From: Megascapheus bottae
Lineage: Eukaryota; Chordata; Mammalia; Rodentia; Geomyidae
Direction: 5' to 3'
DNA: 64,000 nt
Assembly: GCA_024803745.1 (NCBI GenBank)
Contig: JANJXV010000039.1
Span: 10,180,001 to 10,244,000, forward strand
Shown here one piece after another: positions 42,899 through 52,427 of this stretch; within the stretch, counting starts at the first letter, position 1, and every line of letters starts with the position of its first letter. The notes beneath the pieces were generated by a model, which worked only from the letters and a program-made list of their open reading frames with translations, did not search any database and was not told the DNA's origin. Made by a program: the position numbers and the translations under genes.

Positions 42899-43110
42899 AG
42901 CCAGGCGCTGGTGGCTCACTCCACTTACCCTAGCTACTTGGGAGGCTGAGATCTGAAGATCATGATTCAAAACTAGGCAGGAAAGTCTCAGAATCTTATC
43001 TCCAGAGAACCATCCCAAAGCCAGAAATAGAACTGAGGCTCACACATGCAGCACTCACCTTGAGGGGGGAACAAAAAGCTCAAGGAGAGCACCTACAGGT
43101 CTGCTTATTA
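42899..43110 (+). mobile_element. 7SL/Geo-type dimeric SINE
   Basis: GCCAGGCGCTGGTGGCTCAC is one of the best-preserved 7SL starts in the window. The Geo half has a diverged 3' end. Confidence 0.87.
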
Positions 43111-43600
43111 CTGGAATAGCTCAATTGTCAAACCTTCTAGAACATGAACTTGGGGGTTTCACTCTTGTACCCACACCTCCTAAATAACCAGATACTCCTC
43201 TGAACAAATTTATTTTCCTCCTCAGGATCTCAGTAAGAAAAAAAAAAAAAAACAGAGGGAAACCTTCACTCCTGTTAACATCAGACCAGCTTTTAAATGA
43301 TTACTACTTGATAAACCCAAGCAAAGAAAGAAAGAAAGAGGGGGCACAGAGGGAGGACTCTGCCCCCTCCCCCCTGCCATGGGGGCAGGGCTTCTGGAGA
43401 CCAAGCACAAAGACACAAAAATGAAAGAACCCCTGGACCCCAAATGCTGTCAGAAACGGGGTGAGGGGCGAGGGGGGGAGGGACAGATACCCCCAAGAGC
43501 CCTGTTGAAATGTGACAAAATTGGTTCCATGTCTCACACAGACTGGCGTTTCCCCTCTTCTCTTCTGTGGAGCGTTTCTGATTAGTAGTTCTAAGCTTGG
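43111..43600. other. Single-copy DNA with A-run and G-rich patches
   Basis: A16 run at 43236-43251, an AGAA run at 43322-43340 and G-rich patches around 43370-43490. Minus frames of 73-106 codons are not supported. Confidence 0.4.
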
Positions 43601-44225
43601 AGGAATAAGCCATCTATCACTTTAAATGTTTATTTTATGTCCAGCTTATTCTAACATTTTTATTCATCCTAATGAGAAATAATTGGGCTTCCTATTGCAG
43701 AGTTTCTTTCATATATATGTATATATATATATATGAAGGAGAATATTAATAAGAAATAAGAGCATGCTAAAATCCATAACTATCTTTGAAGCTTTTAACC
43801 AAGTGATGAGTTTTTAGATTGAAAATAGTATTTTTTTTTTTTGGTGGAGACGTTCGAACATTTCACATCCTTCCTGAAGCTTTTGATGCTTTTATTGTAT
43901 ATCATTATGTCTTTTGGGAATCCTGACATTAAAACATATCCTTGGTTCTCACTTAAGCCAATTTTATAGGGCAGAGGGAGAAAATACAACATTCTGCAAT
44001 GAAAGCACCTTCTTCCATCTGGTAAAATGGCTTTCTGGACTCTTATTGTGGCTTATTGTCTAAAAATAGAATGAAGACAAATTGTTATCATTTGCGAAAG
44101 CCCATGGCAATAATGATAAATGAACAAATTTTTTTGCCCTCTGAAGTCATTGCTTAAGGGCTTTCTGAAGTGGGGGGGTGGGGGAGGGGAAGCCAACAAT
44201 GTTACACAAGCTGGTAAAAACTTAC
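43601..44225. other. Conserved-looking AT-rich block next to candidate exon
   Basis: Repeat-poor DNA with TTATTCATCCTAATGAGAAA, AATGATAAATGAACAAATTT and a TA-rich inverted repeat at 43708-43738 (TTTCATATATAT ... ATATATATGAAGG). A potential G-quadruplex run (GGGGGGGTGGGGGAGGGG) lies at 44171-44188. Confidence 0.4.
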
Positions 44226-44355
44226 CTCATCTGCATTCACAAGAAGGTTTACAAATGGCTTTGTAAACAGCTTTAGCCAGGGCGTTAATCTCTTCTGCAA
44301 AACTCGGGCTTTAAGATCTATGATTGATTTGCAATTTAAAATGACACCGAAGCCC
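44226..44355 (-). other. Candidate internal exon, product unknown
   Basis: On the minus strand, TTTCTTTCATATCTGTTTCAG forms a polypyrimidine tract plus acceptor ending at 44356. The 130-nt interval begins GGGCTTCGGTGTC and ends GCAGATGAG, followed by the strong donor GTAAGT. One of three frames is open (one base plus 43 codons, beginning GFGVILNCK and ending LLVNADE), giving entry phase 2 or 1 by convention and exit phase 0. One open frame in three is expected by chance about a third of the time at this length, so coding is unproven. Three CpGs are retained. I do not recognise the peptide. It could be an exon of a long gene or lncRNA, a poison exon, or a conserved element with chance splice sites. 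Confidence 0.35.
44247..44268. promoter_or_regulatory. Palindromic forkhead-type site
   Basis: GTTTACAAA and TTTGTAAAC form a perfect 9-bp inverted repeat around TGGC. Each arm carries the forkhead core GTAAACA/TGTTTAC (the downstream arm reads GTAAACAG). It lies inside the candidate exon. Confidence 0.5.
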
Positions 44356-44654
44356 CTGAAACAGATATGAAAGAAACTTTCAGTGAATAATGTTATAGTT
44401 GACAAGAAAAGATAAGGGACATCTTTCATCTGGGAGTGGGATAGTTTTCTCTTTTTTTTTTTGATAAATATTGTTCATAATAGAGAATTTGGGGGATCAT
44501 GAATGTATGGACCCAACATGACGTACTTAAAAAATACATTTGCACTGGCATTTTGGAGACTGGGTTTTCTGGGTAGAAGTTTTGTCGAGTTCTCCATTCC
44601 TCCATATGAGAATAAAACAATACTGGGGTCGTTTTGGTTTGGTGTGGCTGCGTT
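44356..44654. other. Single-copy DNA, nothing recognised
   Basis: A T-run at 44452-44461; otherwise unassigned. Confidence 0.4.
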
Positions 44655-44735
44655 TTGATTTGGTTGGTCTTGTGAGGCAGGTTCCTCTTGAATGTTGGGA
44701 TTACAGAAGTGTGCAACCACGCTCAATGCACGTGC
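44655..44735 (-). mobile_element. Old B1/7SL-type SINE fragment
   Basis: AATGTTGGGATTACAGAAGT and GTGCAACCACGC match the reverse complement of a B1 monomer start. Confidence 0.55.
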
Positions 44736-44939
44736 ACTTTGGAGTTTCATTTTACTGGTTGGATCGGTGGAATAGAGAGGTGGAGAGCAGACATAAATAT
44801 GTATTTCTCCCATCTCTTTGTTCCGTCATTTCTCTGGTGCTCTGGATTCTCATGTGATTCTAATCTCACTGCCAGTATCATATTGGTGGTGTTTGGGGTG
44901 CTCGGCCTTAGTACCCTTGTTCTCCAGAGCCCTCTCGAG

Positions 44940-44988
44940 AATGGTCTGTCTGTCTGTCTCTGTCTGTCTGTGTCTGTGTCTGTGTCTG

Positions 44989-45056
<68 letters not shown>
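44940..45056. repeat. (TGTC)n then (CT)n microsatellite
   Basis: TGTCTG units at 44944-44990 pass into a perfect CT run of about 64 bp. Confidence 0.97.
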
Positions 45057-45058
<2 letters not shown>

Positions 45059-45512
45059 TTTCCAAGATCCTTGTCTTCTCCTAATCCATCCCATCGAATC
45101 CTCCTGACTCCAGCCTTCTGAGCCTGAAGCCGGGTGTTTGGTTCCAAGGCATTTTGTCTCACCCTGTGGAGCTGGTCTGCGATATGTCCACCTTCCACCT
45201 CCTTCGTGACTGACAGCCAGCTTTGCCCCACTCCTGAGGTGCTTTTAGGGGTAATCTTGTTCCCCAGAGTCTGGGGCCTATCCCAGGCTGCATGTTAGCA
45301 AATTATGGCCTGAGGGGTCAGATCCCAGTTGAAAGGCTTTTTCCTGGGTTTTGCTGGCCTTCCAGAGAGCTATGTAATATTCCTGAAGGTAGATGAAAGA
45401 GACCCAGGGTTGACTGGGAGCTGCTGTTAAGTGCTGAAATTCAGAGGTGGAAACCAAGTGTCACAGGCTCCCGTCCTCAGAGTCGCTTTACGGCAGTAAG
45501 AAGTTTGTTGAA
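45057..45512. other. Single-copy DNA, nothing firmly recognised
   Basis: GTTAGCAAATTATGGCCTGA at 45295 resembles a motif of old hAT-type DNA transposons, but it is too short to assign. Confidence 0.35.
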
Positions 45513-45748
45513 AGAGGGCCACCAGTAGTCCTTGTCTGTCATTCTAGCTACTCAGGAGGCTGGGATCTGAGGATGCACGGTTCAAAGCCAGCGTGGGCAC
45601 GCAAAACCTGTGAGAATCTTATCACCAGTAAACTGTTTGGAAAAAGCCAGAAATGGCTCTGTGGCTCAAGCGGTAGGTCATTAGCTTTGAGCAAAAGACA
45701 TGCAGGGACAGTGTCCAGGCCCTGAGTTCAAGCCCTAGGACTAGCAAA
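45513..45748 (+). mobile_element. 7SL/Geo-type dimeric SINE
   Basis: Runs from CCACCAGTAGTCCTTGTCTG to CCCTGAGTTCAAGCCCTAGG. The tail is a GA-rich array. Confidence 0.88.
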
Positions 45749-45857
45749 AAGAGAAAGAGAGGAAGTGGGGAAGAGAAAGAGAGACGAGGGAGAGAGAGAG
45801 AAAGAGAGAGAGAGAGGGAGGGAAGGAGGGAGGGAGGGAGAGAGAGGGGGGGAGGTT
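45749..45857. repeat. (GA)n/(GGGA)n array at SINE tail
   Basis: About 105 bp of purines grown from the SINE tail. A CA/CAA patch follows at 45904-45956. Confidence 0.95.
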
Positions 45858-45903
45858 TGTTGATGATAAAACAAGTATACATACTGAGTACCCTAAACTG
45901 GCG

Positions 45904-45926
45904 CACACACACCACACACACACAAC

Positions 45927-45957
<31 letters not shown>
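45904..45957. repeat. (CA)n/(CAA)n patch
   Basis: Imperfect CA units followed by about eleven CAA units with one CGA interruption. Confidence 0.95.
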
Positions 45958-46069
45958 GCTTCCCCTGGCCTCTTCACTGTACGTGTTTGATAACAACACA
46001 CATACAACCTATCCTTACGTTTTTGAAATAGTCCAACTTGCCTTCACTTTATTAATGTATTTCTCTTTA

Positions 46070-46335
46070 TCTATCATCTGAATAGTGTTCTCTATGTAAA
46101 GTGAGCAAATGTGATTAATGATGGATAGATTAAGCTAGGACAAAGGGGAGGGAGATTGAAAAATGACTTAAAGACTGTATGTAAGTCACTGGCGAGAGTC
46201 CTAAAATGCAAATTCTGGTTAAGCTAATGACTGGCAAATCATAAAAGCCCAACTGCATAAGCCTTTGCATTATTTAAAATTGCTGTTCTAAACAATAAAT
46301 AATTAGCATGGGAAGTTGGAATGAGTTAATTGTTT
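46070..46335. other. Conserved-looking AT-rich block with POU octamer
   Basis: Repeat-free. It contains ATGTGATTAATGATGGATAG, a perfect octamer ATGCAAAT at 46206-46213, GCTAATGACTGGCAAATCAT, AATAAATAATTAGCATGG and GAGTTAATTGTTTCTTAATG. The density of TAAT cores suggests a developmental enhancer; not demonstrated. Confidence 0.4.
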
Positions 46336-46436
46336 CTTAATGATTTCTACAGGAATTCTCATGCTAGAGTCCATGGTGTCCCCATGTAAGTGGCACAGAG
46401 CCTTGTGTGGTGGGGTTGAGGGCGGGGATGTGTGCA

Positions 46437-46655
46437 TGCTGGTACTGGGACTTGAACTCAGGGCCTGGGTGCTGTCCTTGAGCTTTTTATGCTCTACCAC
46501 TTGAGTCACAGTGCCATTTCCAGCTTTTGGTTGGCTCATTGGAAATATGAGTCTCATGGATTCTTCTGCTGTGGCTGGCTTTGAGCTGTGATCCTCAGAC
46601 CTCGGTCTCCTAAGTAGCTAGGATGACAAGTTTGAGGCATCAGCATCTGGTCCCC
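46437..46655 (-). mobile_element. 7SL/Geo-type dimeric SINE
   Basis: GCTGGTACTGGGACTTGAAC to GGATGACAAGTTTGAGGCAT, with a shortened Geo centre. Confidence 0.87.
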
Positions 46656-47395
46656 CAACCTCAGTAAGTCACCCCTCCACTTTACAAACCAGGCGGGAGT
46701 GTTTATGTCCCATTAGAGGCTGGTACTTTATTAAAACGTCTGGAATAATCTAGTTTGCAGTGTGGTTTCTTTCTCTAGGAAGAGACTGTGCGGGCTCCTG
46801 GATGGGGTTGGGAGAAGGAAAATTGTTTTGCTGCCTGTACCCGCCTTTCACCTGACAAATGAGCTTTATCATCTATGAGATCCTCAGCTCTCAGCTCAGG
46901 AGCTGGAGAGTCTTATGAAAAATAAATTAATAATGCATACTAAATTACATCTGCAAGAGACATTTAGGTGTATATTGCAGTCTTCAAAGATGATTAGATT
47001 TACGTTTTGTTCAAGGGGACTTGTCGCCCTGTCTCCCTGGTTCATCTTGAACCACAGGTCTGCCGTGTGTGCAGACAGACCCCTTAGGCTTGAGCTATGG
47101 ACTGCTAAGTTCAGATTGCCTTGGGGGGGAGCGGGGGAGAAACTGAGGCCCAACATGACTCAACTGGGGCACTGAAAACAGAAATTGGAGGCAAATACAC
47201 AATCAGAGAGCTGCTGCTGAGTTCCGTACAGGGACTCTGCCCTTTCTTCCCCCCATCCCCCCTTGTCCATCAGCCTAGAAAATCCTAGAGTATCAGCTAT
47301 GTAAGACTGAGCCAAGAATAACCACAATAATAAGCCACTGTTCAAGGTTGTTTTCTTGTTTGTGTTGTGTGCCACCGCAAAGAAGAGAGAAATAT
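46656..47395. other. Single-copy DNA, nothing recognised
   Basis: Frames at 46896-47375 on either strand lack support. Confidence 0.4.
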
Positions 47396-47700
47396 AGTAG
47401 CGTCAATTGTGAAATTCTTACGCTCTACAGTGTCCGCACATGAAGCGGGCTGTTTTGGTAACAGAAGGAGAGTCAGTATTTATCAGGGTTCAGAGCCAGT
47501 TCAGCAACACATTTGACAAATTATTTGTGGAATTGTTGTATTCATAGTCACTTAAATAAGAATCTGTCAACACGAAGGCTGAGCTTTGTTACCGCGGGTC
47601 CCCTGGTTTGTTTCTTATTTTTTTATTTTTTTTTCTTCTTCCCTGCATACCACAGAATGATGGATTAGAAGCAATGCAAATTCAGTACCATTTTATACGC
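47396..47700. other. Conserved-looking non-coding block
   Basis: Repeat-free with retained CpGs (GTAGCGTCAATTGTG, CTTACGCTC, GTCCGCACATGAAGCGGGC, AACACGAAGG, TTACCGCGGGTCC) in AT-rich context, and ATGCAAAT at 47674. Candidate regulatory element; conservation not tested. Confidence 0.4.
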
Positions 47701-47785
47701 GGGTGCCTTTCTCACAGACAGAAATCATAGCTCAGGATCATCCTGTAAGAGGATGCAACTAGAAAAATCTGCGTCAATGTTAGAA

Positions 47786-47942
47786 ATCCTCCTCCTCCCC
47801 CTCCTCTCCCTTCCCCTCCTCTCCCTCCTCCTCCCCCTCCTCCTCTTCTTCCTCCTCTTCCTTCTCTTCCTCCTCCTCCTCTATATCCTCCATCTCCTCT
47901 TCTTCCTGCTCCTTCTTATTCTCCTTTTCCTTTTTCTTTTTT
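47786..47942. repeat. (CCT)n/(CTT)n pyrimidine tract at SINE end
   Basis: About 150 bp of C/T, mostly CTC, CCT and TCT triplets, abutting the next minus-strand SINE. Confidence 0.94.
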
Positions 47943-47947
47943 TGGTT

Positions 47948-48173
47948 GGTTGTGGGACTTGAACTCTAGGCCTGGGCATTGTCCCCGAGTTCTTCAGCTC
48001 AAGGTTACCACCTTACCCCTTGAGCCACAGCCCCGCTTCCAGTTTTCTGGTGATGAATTGGAGATAAGGGTCTCATGGACTTTTTAGTGCTCAGGCTGGC
48101 TTTGAATCTCTGTCTTTGGATCTCAGCCTCCTGAGTAGCTAAGATTACAGGCGTGAGCCACTGTGCCTGGCTT
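47948..48173 (-). mobile_element. 7SL/Geo-type dimeric SINE, full length
   Basis: CTGAGTAGCTAAGATTACAG and GCGTGAGCCACTGTGCCTGG are well kept. Confidence 0.9.
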
Positions 48174-48190
48174 CCTTTTTCCTTTTTTAT

Positions 48191-48222
48191 GTGCTGGTAC
48201 TAGGGCTTGAACTCAAGGCCTT
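48191..48222 (-). mobile_element. Partial SINE 3' end
   Basis: CTGGTACTAGGGCTTGAACT CAAGGCC is the 3' end of a Geo monomer, cut off by the GT array. Confidence 0.7.
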
Positions 48223-48229
48223 GCACATG

Positions 48230-48233
<4 letters not shown>

Positions 48234-48276
<43 letters not shown>
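48234..48276. repeat. (GT)n microsatellite
   Basis: About 20 GT units separating a partial and a complete SINE end. Confidence 0.97.
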
Positions 48277-48279
48277 ATC

Positions 48280-48508
48280 ACAAGCCCTGGGGCTTGAACT
48301 CAGGGCCTGGATGCTGTCCCTGAGCCTTTACACTCAAGGTTGGCTCTACCACATTGAGCCACAGCTCCACTTCTGGCTTTTTTGCTGGTTTAATTGGTGA
48401 TATGAGTCTCAGACTTTCCTTCCGGGGCTGACTTTGAACCATGATCCTCAGATCTCAGCCTCCTGAGTAGCTTGGATGGACAGGTCTGAGCCATGGACAC
48501 CCAGCTCC
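48280..48508 (-). mobile_element. 7SL/Geo-type dimeric SINE, full length
   Basis: CCTGGGGCTTGAACTCAGGG to ACAGGTCTGAGCCATGGAC. The third same-orientation SINE piece in 560 bp. Confidence 0.9.
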
Positions 48509-48984
48509 TTCATTTTTTTTTTTATCCTCCCAAAATGGGACCTGAGAAGAGGAAAATTGAAATGAAAACACTTTTCTTCCATCCCATTAAGGGCAAATCT
48601 CCCACCTAACAGGTGCCCAGTGCTGGCTTGCTAGACAAACTCATACATAATGCTTACCAGTGCCCTGTAATTAAGGCAAATTGATAAATACAACTATTTG
48701 GTTGAATGGCAACTTAAAAGCTAATATCCCTTAGTGGGATGTGGAGTCTGGAGAATTGAGAAGAAAATGGGAAACACTGGGGCCAGAGAGGTTAGAGGTT
48801 AGTGGGAAGAGCAGGGAGGCAGTGAGACACTATGTCTTCACTTTCTGTGCCTTCCAGAATGGGCTACTGGGTCCATCCTGTGCTGTGTGCCCCCTGCAAG
48901 GTCCTCTACTCCGTGCCCCTCTCTAATGAGCTGGGTAGGGCCTTCCATTGGCAAGATCCAGATGGTAGGCTTATTATCATTCTA
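48509..48984. other. Single-copy DNA, short conserved-looking patch
   Basis: 48590-48735 is AT-rich and repeat-free (CTGTAATTAAGGCAAATTGA, TAAATACAACTATTTGG). The plus frames at 48741-49137 are unsupported. Confidence 0.4.
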
Positions 48985-49518
48985 TTCAGTGTATTAAATT
49001 GTTATTATAAAGGTGCTGTACAGAGGGATGACAGTTACAGAAGCCGGGTAAAGAGGACATTTCTTTTGGGGGCAGCGTCACTCACCACTTTCCCTCACTC
49101 CCAGTTTCCTCTTCCTGTGTCTCCCCACAAGTTGTAGAGTTCAGTGACTCCCACTGCTGCATTTGTTCAATCTGTGTCCCTCCATTTCTGTGCTTACCCC
49201 TTATCCTTCCCTACTAGAGATGGCTCCATGAGCCAACCAGGCCAAAAAGAAAAGAAAACTCCTGTTTCTATTTCTTACACTCCATTCTCAAGAGTAACTA
49301 ATGCCCTCTGATCGCTACCTGAACGCCTTCTTAGGATGATGCCCAGTAACTCACCAGCTTCCACTAAGCCCTGCTTTCCCTCCCTACCACACTGGGAGAC
49401 TCACATGGGACACACAAAGCATGGATTTAACATTTCAGTGATAACATCTAACATTTAAACCACAGCCAGTGTCAGACAGCTTTCTGTCCCACTGGGACAA
49501 ACTACCTGGAAAATCACC

Positions 49519-49558
<40 letters not shown>
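49519..49558. repeat. (ATT)n microsatellite inside L1
   Basis: About 13 ATT units within the L1 3' region. Confidence 0.96.
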
Positions 49559-49875
49559 GGTTAGTGGCCCTAGTTCTACAATTCTTCCCCATCTCTCCCC
49601 ATCCCATTCCTTCCTTCAATTTATGGAGTTCAATTTTACGTCGTGTACTTTGAATATAATAAGTGCACCCTTCCTCTCTTCATTAGAGTGGTTTCTCCAG
49701 GCTTTCCATGCTTCCTACTGCTACCCCAGTACCGCAACTTCCAACTCTTGATATTCATTCTGTTAGACTGTACGTTGCTTGTTCAAGGAATTACCCATGG
49801 GACCTCTACCTGCGTATAATGCACTTTTGTGAATATGTTTGTGTTATATATGCAATCGACTCAGGATATATTTTC

Positions 49876-49904
49876 ATTTATATATATATATATATATATA
49901 TATT
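49876..49904. repeat. (TA)n microsatellite inside L1
   Basis: About 14 TA units; compare the TA run at 56034-56062 in another L1 copy. Confidence 0.95.
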
Positions 49905-50285
49905 AGCTCTTCATTCCAGAGATGAAGGAAAACTGTGCACCCTGTGTCCCTCTGGACCTTACTTCACAGAATTCCACCACCATGCCCACCCCCATCTCCC
50001 CCCCCCATCCATCCTCTTCCCTGCAAATGGCATCCTATCATTCTTCCTGATGGATAAGTAAAATCCCATTGCACCTACATACCCTGTTTTCTTGACCCAC
50101 TCATCCACTGTAGGACATCTGGGCTATTTCCATTACTGGGCTATAGTGAATAGTGCAGTGTCTATGGCTATGCCAGTGTCATTTCTGTATCCTGACTGGT
50201 AGTATTCTGGATAGATGCTCAGATGTGATATCACTGAATCATGGATTAGTTCTATGCTTATTTTATCCAGGAATCTCCAAACCAC

Positions 50286-50361
50286 TATATCTACACTATA
50301 TATAGATGTATTGTATACATGTTATATATGGATTTAGATATATAGATATATAAATATATGT
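50286..50361. repeat. Imperfect TA-rich microsatellite
   Basis: TATATAGATG and TATAGATATATAAATATATG units between the L1 and the next SINE. Confidence 0.85.
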
Positions 50362-50601
50362 GTGCTGGTCCTGGGGCTTGAACCCAGGGCTTGGGAAGTG
50401 TCCCTGAGCTTTTTCCGCCCCCACCCAGGCTAGTATTCTACCACTTGAGTCACAGTTCCACTTCTGGCTTTTTGCTGGTTATGTTGAGTTAAAAGTATTC
50501 TGGATTTTCCTTTCCAGGCTGGCTTTGAACCATGATCCTCAGATCTCAGTCTCCTAAGTAGCTAGGATTACAGGCGTGAACCTCTCGATTGGGCTTAAAG
50601 G
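50362..50601 (-). mobile_element. 7SL/Geo-type dimeric SINE, full length
   Basis: TGCTGGTCCTGGGGCTTGAA to TAGCTAGGATTACAGGCGTG. Confidence 0.9.
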
Positions 50602-51087
50602 CATATTCTTAAAAGCCTCCATGACCTGCAGGATGGGTAGCACCTCAGTGCCCTCCCTCCCCATTTTGAACAAAAAGGCAGACAGACCAGACCTGCCGGA
50701 GAACGGTAGGGAAAGGGAGGGGGGAAAAAAGTTGATATAAAAATAAAATCCCACGTTATATCACACGTCCCTTCAATACCACTGAAAAATCTATGTAATA
50801 TTTTGAAATCACTGACTAATTATTTCTAATCATTCCATAATAATTTATGGAGACACTTGCTCCTTTGGACGTGTTCCTGTTTTGATCAAAATGTATTCCT
50901 ATGTATTGCTGTCAAAACTCTCTGTTTGGCAAGTGATCTGGTTTTGCTGAATTTCCTTCGCGTGTCCAGATCTCTTGCCAATGAGACTGTGGAACATATT
51001 TTGACAGCTTTGTTGCTAAGTTTGTTGCTACTTGTGTCTGGAGCGGGAATGGAATTTCAGAGATGAATCTGTTTGTTTCCTCCAAAC
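50602..51087. other. Conserved-looking block (50790-51065)
   Basis: Repeat-free with CTGACTAATTATTTCTAATC, CCATAATAATTTATGG, TTCCTTCGCGTGTCC and TGGAGCGGGAATGG. The palindrome CCATAATAATTTATGG at 50835 resembles a CArG-like or homeodomain half-site pair. No coding signal. Confidence 0.4.
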
Positions 51088-51123
51088 CCCCCCCCCCACC
51101 CCCTGCACTCCTCCCCCACCCCT
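51088..51123 (-). other. Potential G-quadruplex (minus strand)
   Basis: Four or more C-runs on the plus strand (CCCCCCCCCCACCCCC, CTCCCCCACCCC) give a G3+ quadruplex pattern on the minus strand. Confidence 0.6.
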
Positions 51124-51313
51124 CATTCAGGCTGCATGGAAAATGCCATTGGTTAACAGCAGCTGGCCTTGTGGGTGAAGGCTTTGTTGATATTACTAGT
51201 GGGTCAGCTTTAGATGACCGATCACGAGGGGCCATCTCATAAACATCTGAACATTATATGCTGGACATCTGTCATGGAAACAGGAGCTAAATATGGCTAT
51301 TTATTTTTCTTTT

Positions 51314-51513
51314 GTGCTGGTAGACTGAGGCTTAAACTTAGGGCCTGGGCCTTGTCCCTTAGCATTCGTTTTTCCCCTTTAAGATTGGTTCCTTATCATT
51401 TGAGTTAGAGCTCCTTGGAGCTAGGAGTCTCATTGAATAGTCTGCTTGAGCTGGCTTCAAACCAAGATCTGAGCCTCCTGAGCAGTGAGGATTAAAGATG
51501 TGAGTCACTCAGC
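51314..51513 (-). mobile_element. 7SL/Geo-type SINE, diverged
   Basis: TGCTGGTAGACTGAGGCTTA to GTGAGTCACTCAGC; it has internal deletions in the 7SL half. Confidence 0.83.
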
Positions 51514-51537
51514 TTTTTTTTGGGGGGGGGGCAGACA

Positions 51538-51767
51538 TTGGTCCTGGGGCTTGAACTCAGGGCCTGGGTACTGTCTCTAAGTTTGTTTTGCTCAAGACTA
51601 GTCCTCTACCACTTTGAGCCACAGTTCCACTTGTGGCTTTTTTGTTGTTTAGTGGAGATAAGAGTCTCATAGACTTTACTGTCTGGGCTGGCTTCAAACC
51701 CATGATCCTCAGATCTCAGCCTTCTAATTAGCTAAGATGACAGGGGTGAGACACTGGTGTCTGGCCC
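51538..51767 (-). mobile_element. 7SL/Geo-type dimeric SINE, full length
   Basis: TTGGTCCTGGGGCTTGAACT to GGGGTGAGACACTGGTGTCT, in tandem with the preceding copy. Confidence 0.9.
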
Positions 51768-52012
51768 AGCTTTTATTATTGTTCTTTCTTTTTTTCATTC
51801 TTTTGATCAAAGTTGACATTCAATTCCTTGAGCCACCTCATTTCCCAGGAATTTGGCTATTCTACAATGTTAGAGTCATGAGAAACCAAGTCTTCTGGGC
51901 CTTAGCGTGGAATATCACAAGAATGTCTTGACACTGAGTGACTGTCCCTAAACTATGTGTAGTTCAGAGAGTGCATACTAACATGCATGACAATAAGATT
52001 CTATGTCTCAGC

Positions 52013-52240
52013 CAGGTGCCAGTGGCTCACGTCTGTAATCCAAGCTTACTCAGGAAGCTGAGATCTGAGGATCATAGTTCAAAGCCAGTCCAGGCACGGA
52101 AGTCTGTGAAACTCTTAGCTCCAATTAATCACCAGAAAACCAGAAGTGGCCCTGTGGCTCAATGTGGTAGAGCACTAGTTTGGAGCCTAGGAGCTCAGGG
52201 TCATTGCCTAGGCCCAGAATTCAAGTCCTATGACCAACAA
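52013..52240 (+). mobile_element. 7SL/Geo-type dimeric SINE, full length
   Basis: CCAGGTGCCAGTGGCTCACG, GGAAGCTGAGATCTGAGGAT and the Geo monomer to CCAGAATTCAAGTCC, with an A-rich tail. Confidence 0.9.
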
Positions 52241-52337
52241 AAAATAAAAAAGTAAAATTCTATGTCTCCCTGAATACTAATCCAGCCTTACTGGGGGAAT
52301 ACTCTTACATGAAGTGTCTCAGACTCTTCTAGACCAA

Positions 52338-52427
52338 TAGCTCTTCAAGTATGGTTCCTGGCCCAGCAACTCTGACATCACCTGGGAAGTGATTAAAAAT
52401 GCAGGTACTCACAGTGTCCTCCCTAGA
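52338..52427 (+). mobile_element. MER5A-like hAT relic, left part
   Basis: CAAGTATGGTTCCTGGCCCA, GCAACTCTGACATCACCTGG and GAAGTGATTAAAAATGCAGG follow the order of the MER5A (hAT-Charlie, non-autonomous) consensus. It is interrupted after CCTAGA. Confidence 0.72.

Larger units (their letters stand above)
48985..50285 (-). mobile_element. L1 3' region, minus strand, about 1.3 kb
   Basis: From the type B terminus (ATTATAAAGGTGCTGTACAG) through a pyrimidine-rich 3' UTR complement to the ORF2 end (GATGGATAAGTAAAATCCCA, CTTGACCCACTCATCCACTG, TGGGCTATAGTGAATAGTGC). It contains ATT and TA microsatellites. No intact frame remains. Confidence 0.82.

Noticed and set aside
48888..48902. Possible second CTCF site (GTGCCCCCTGCAAGG)
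   Set aside because: The match to the reverse CTCF core breaks after CCCCCTG; too weak.
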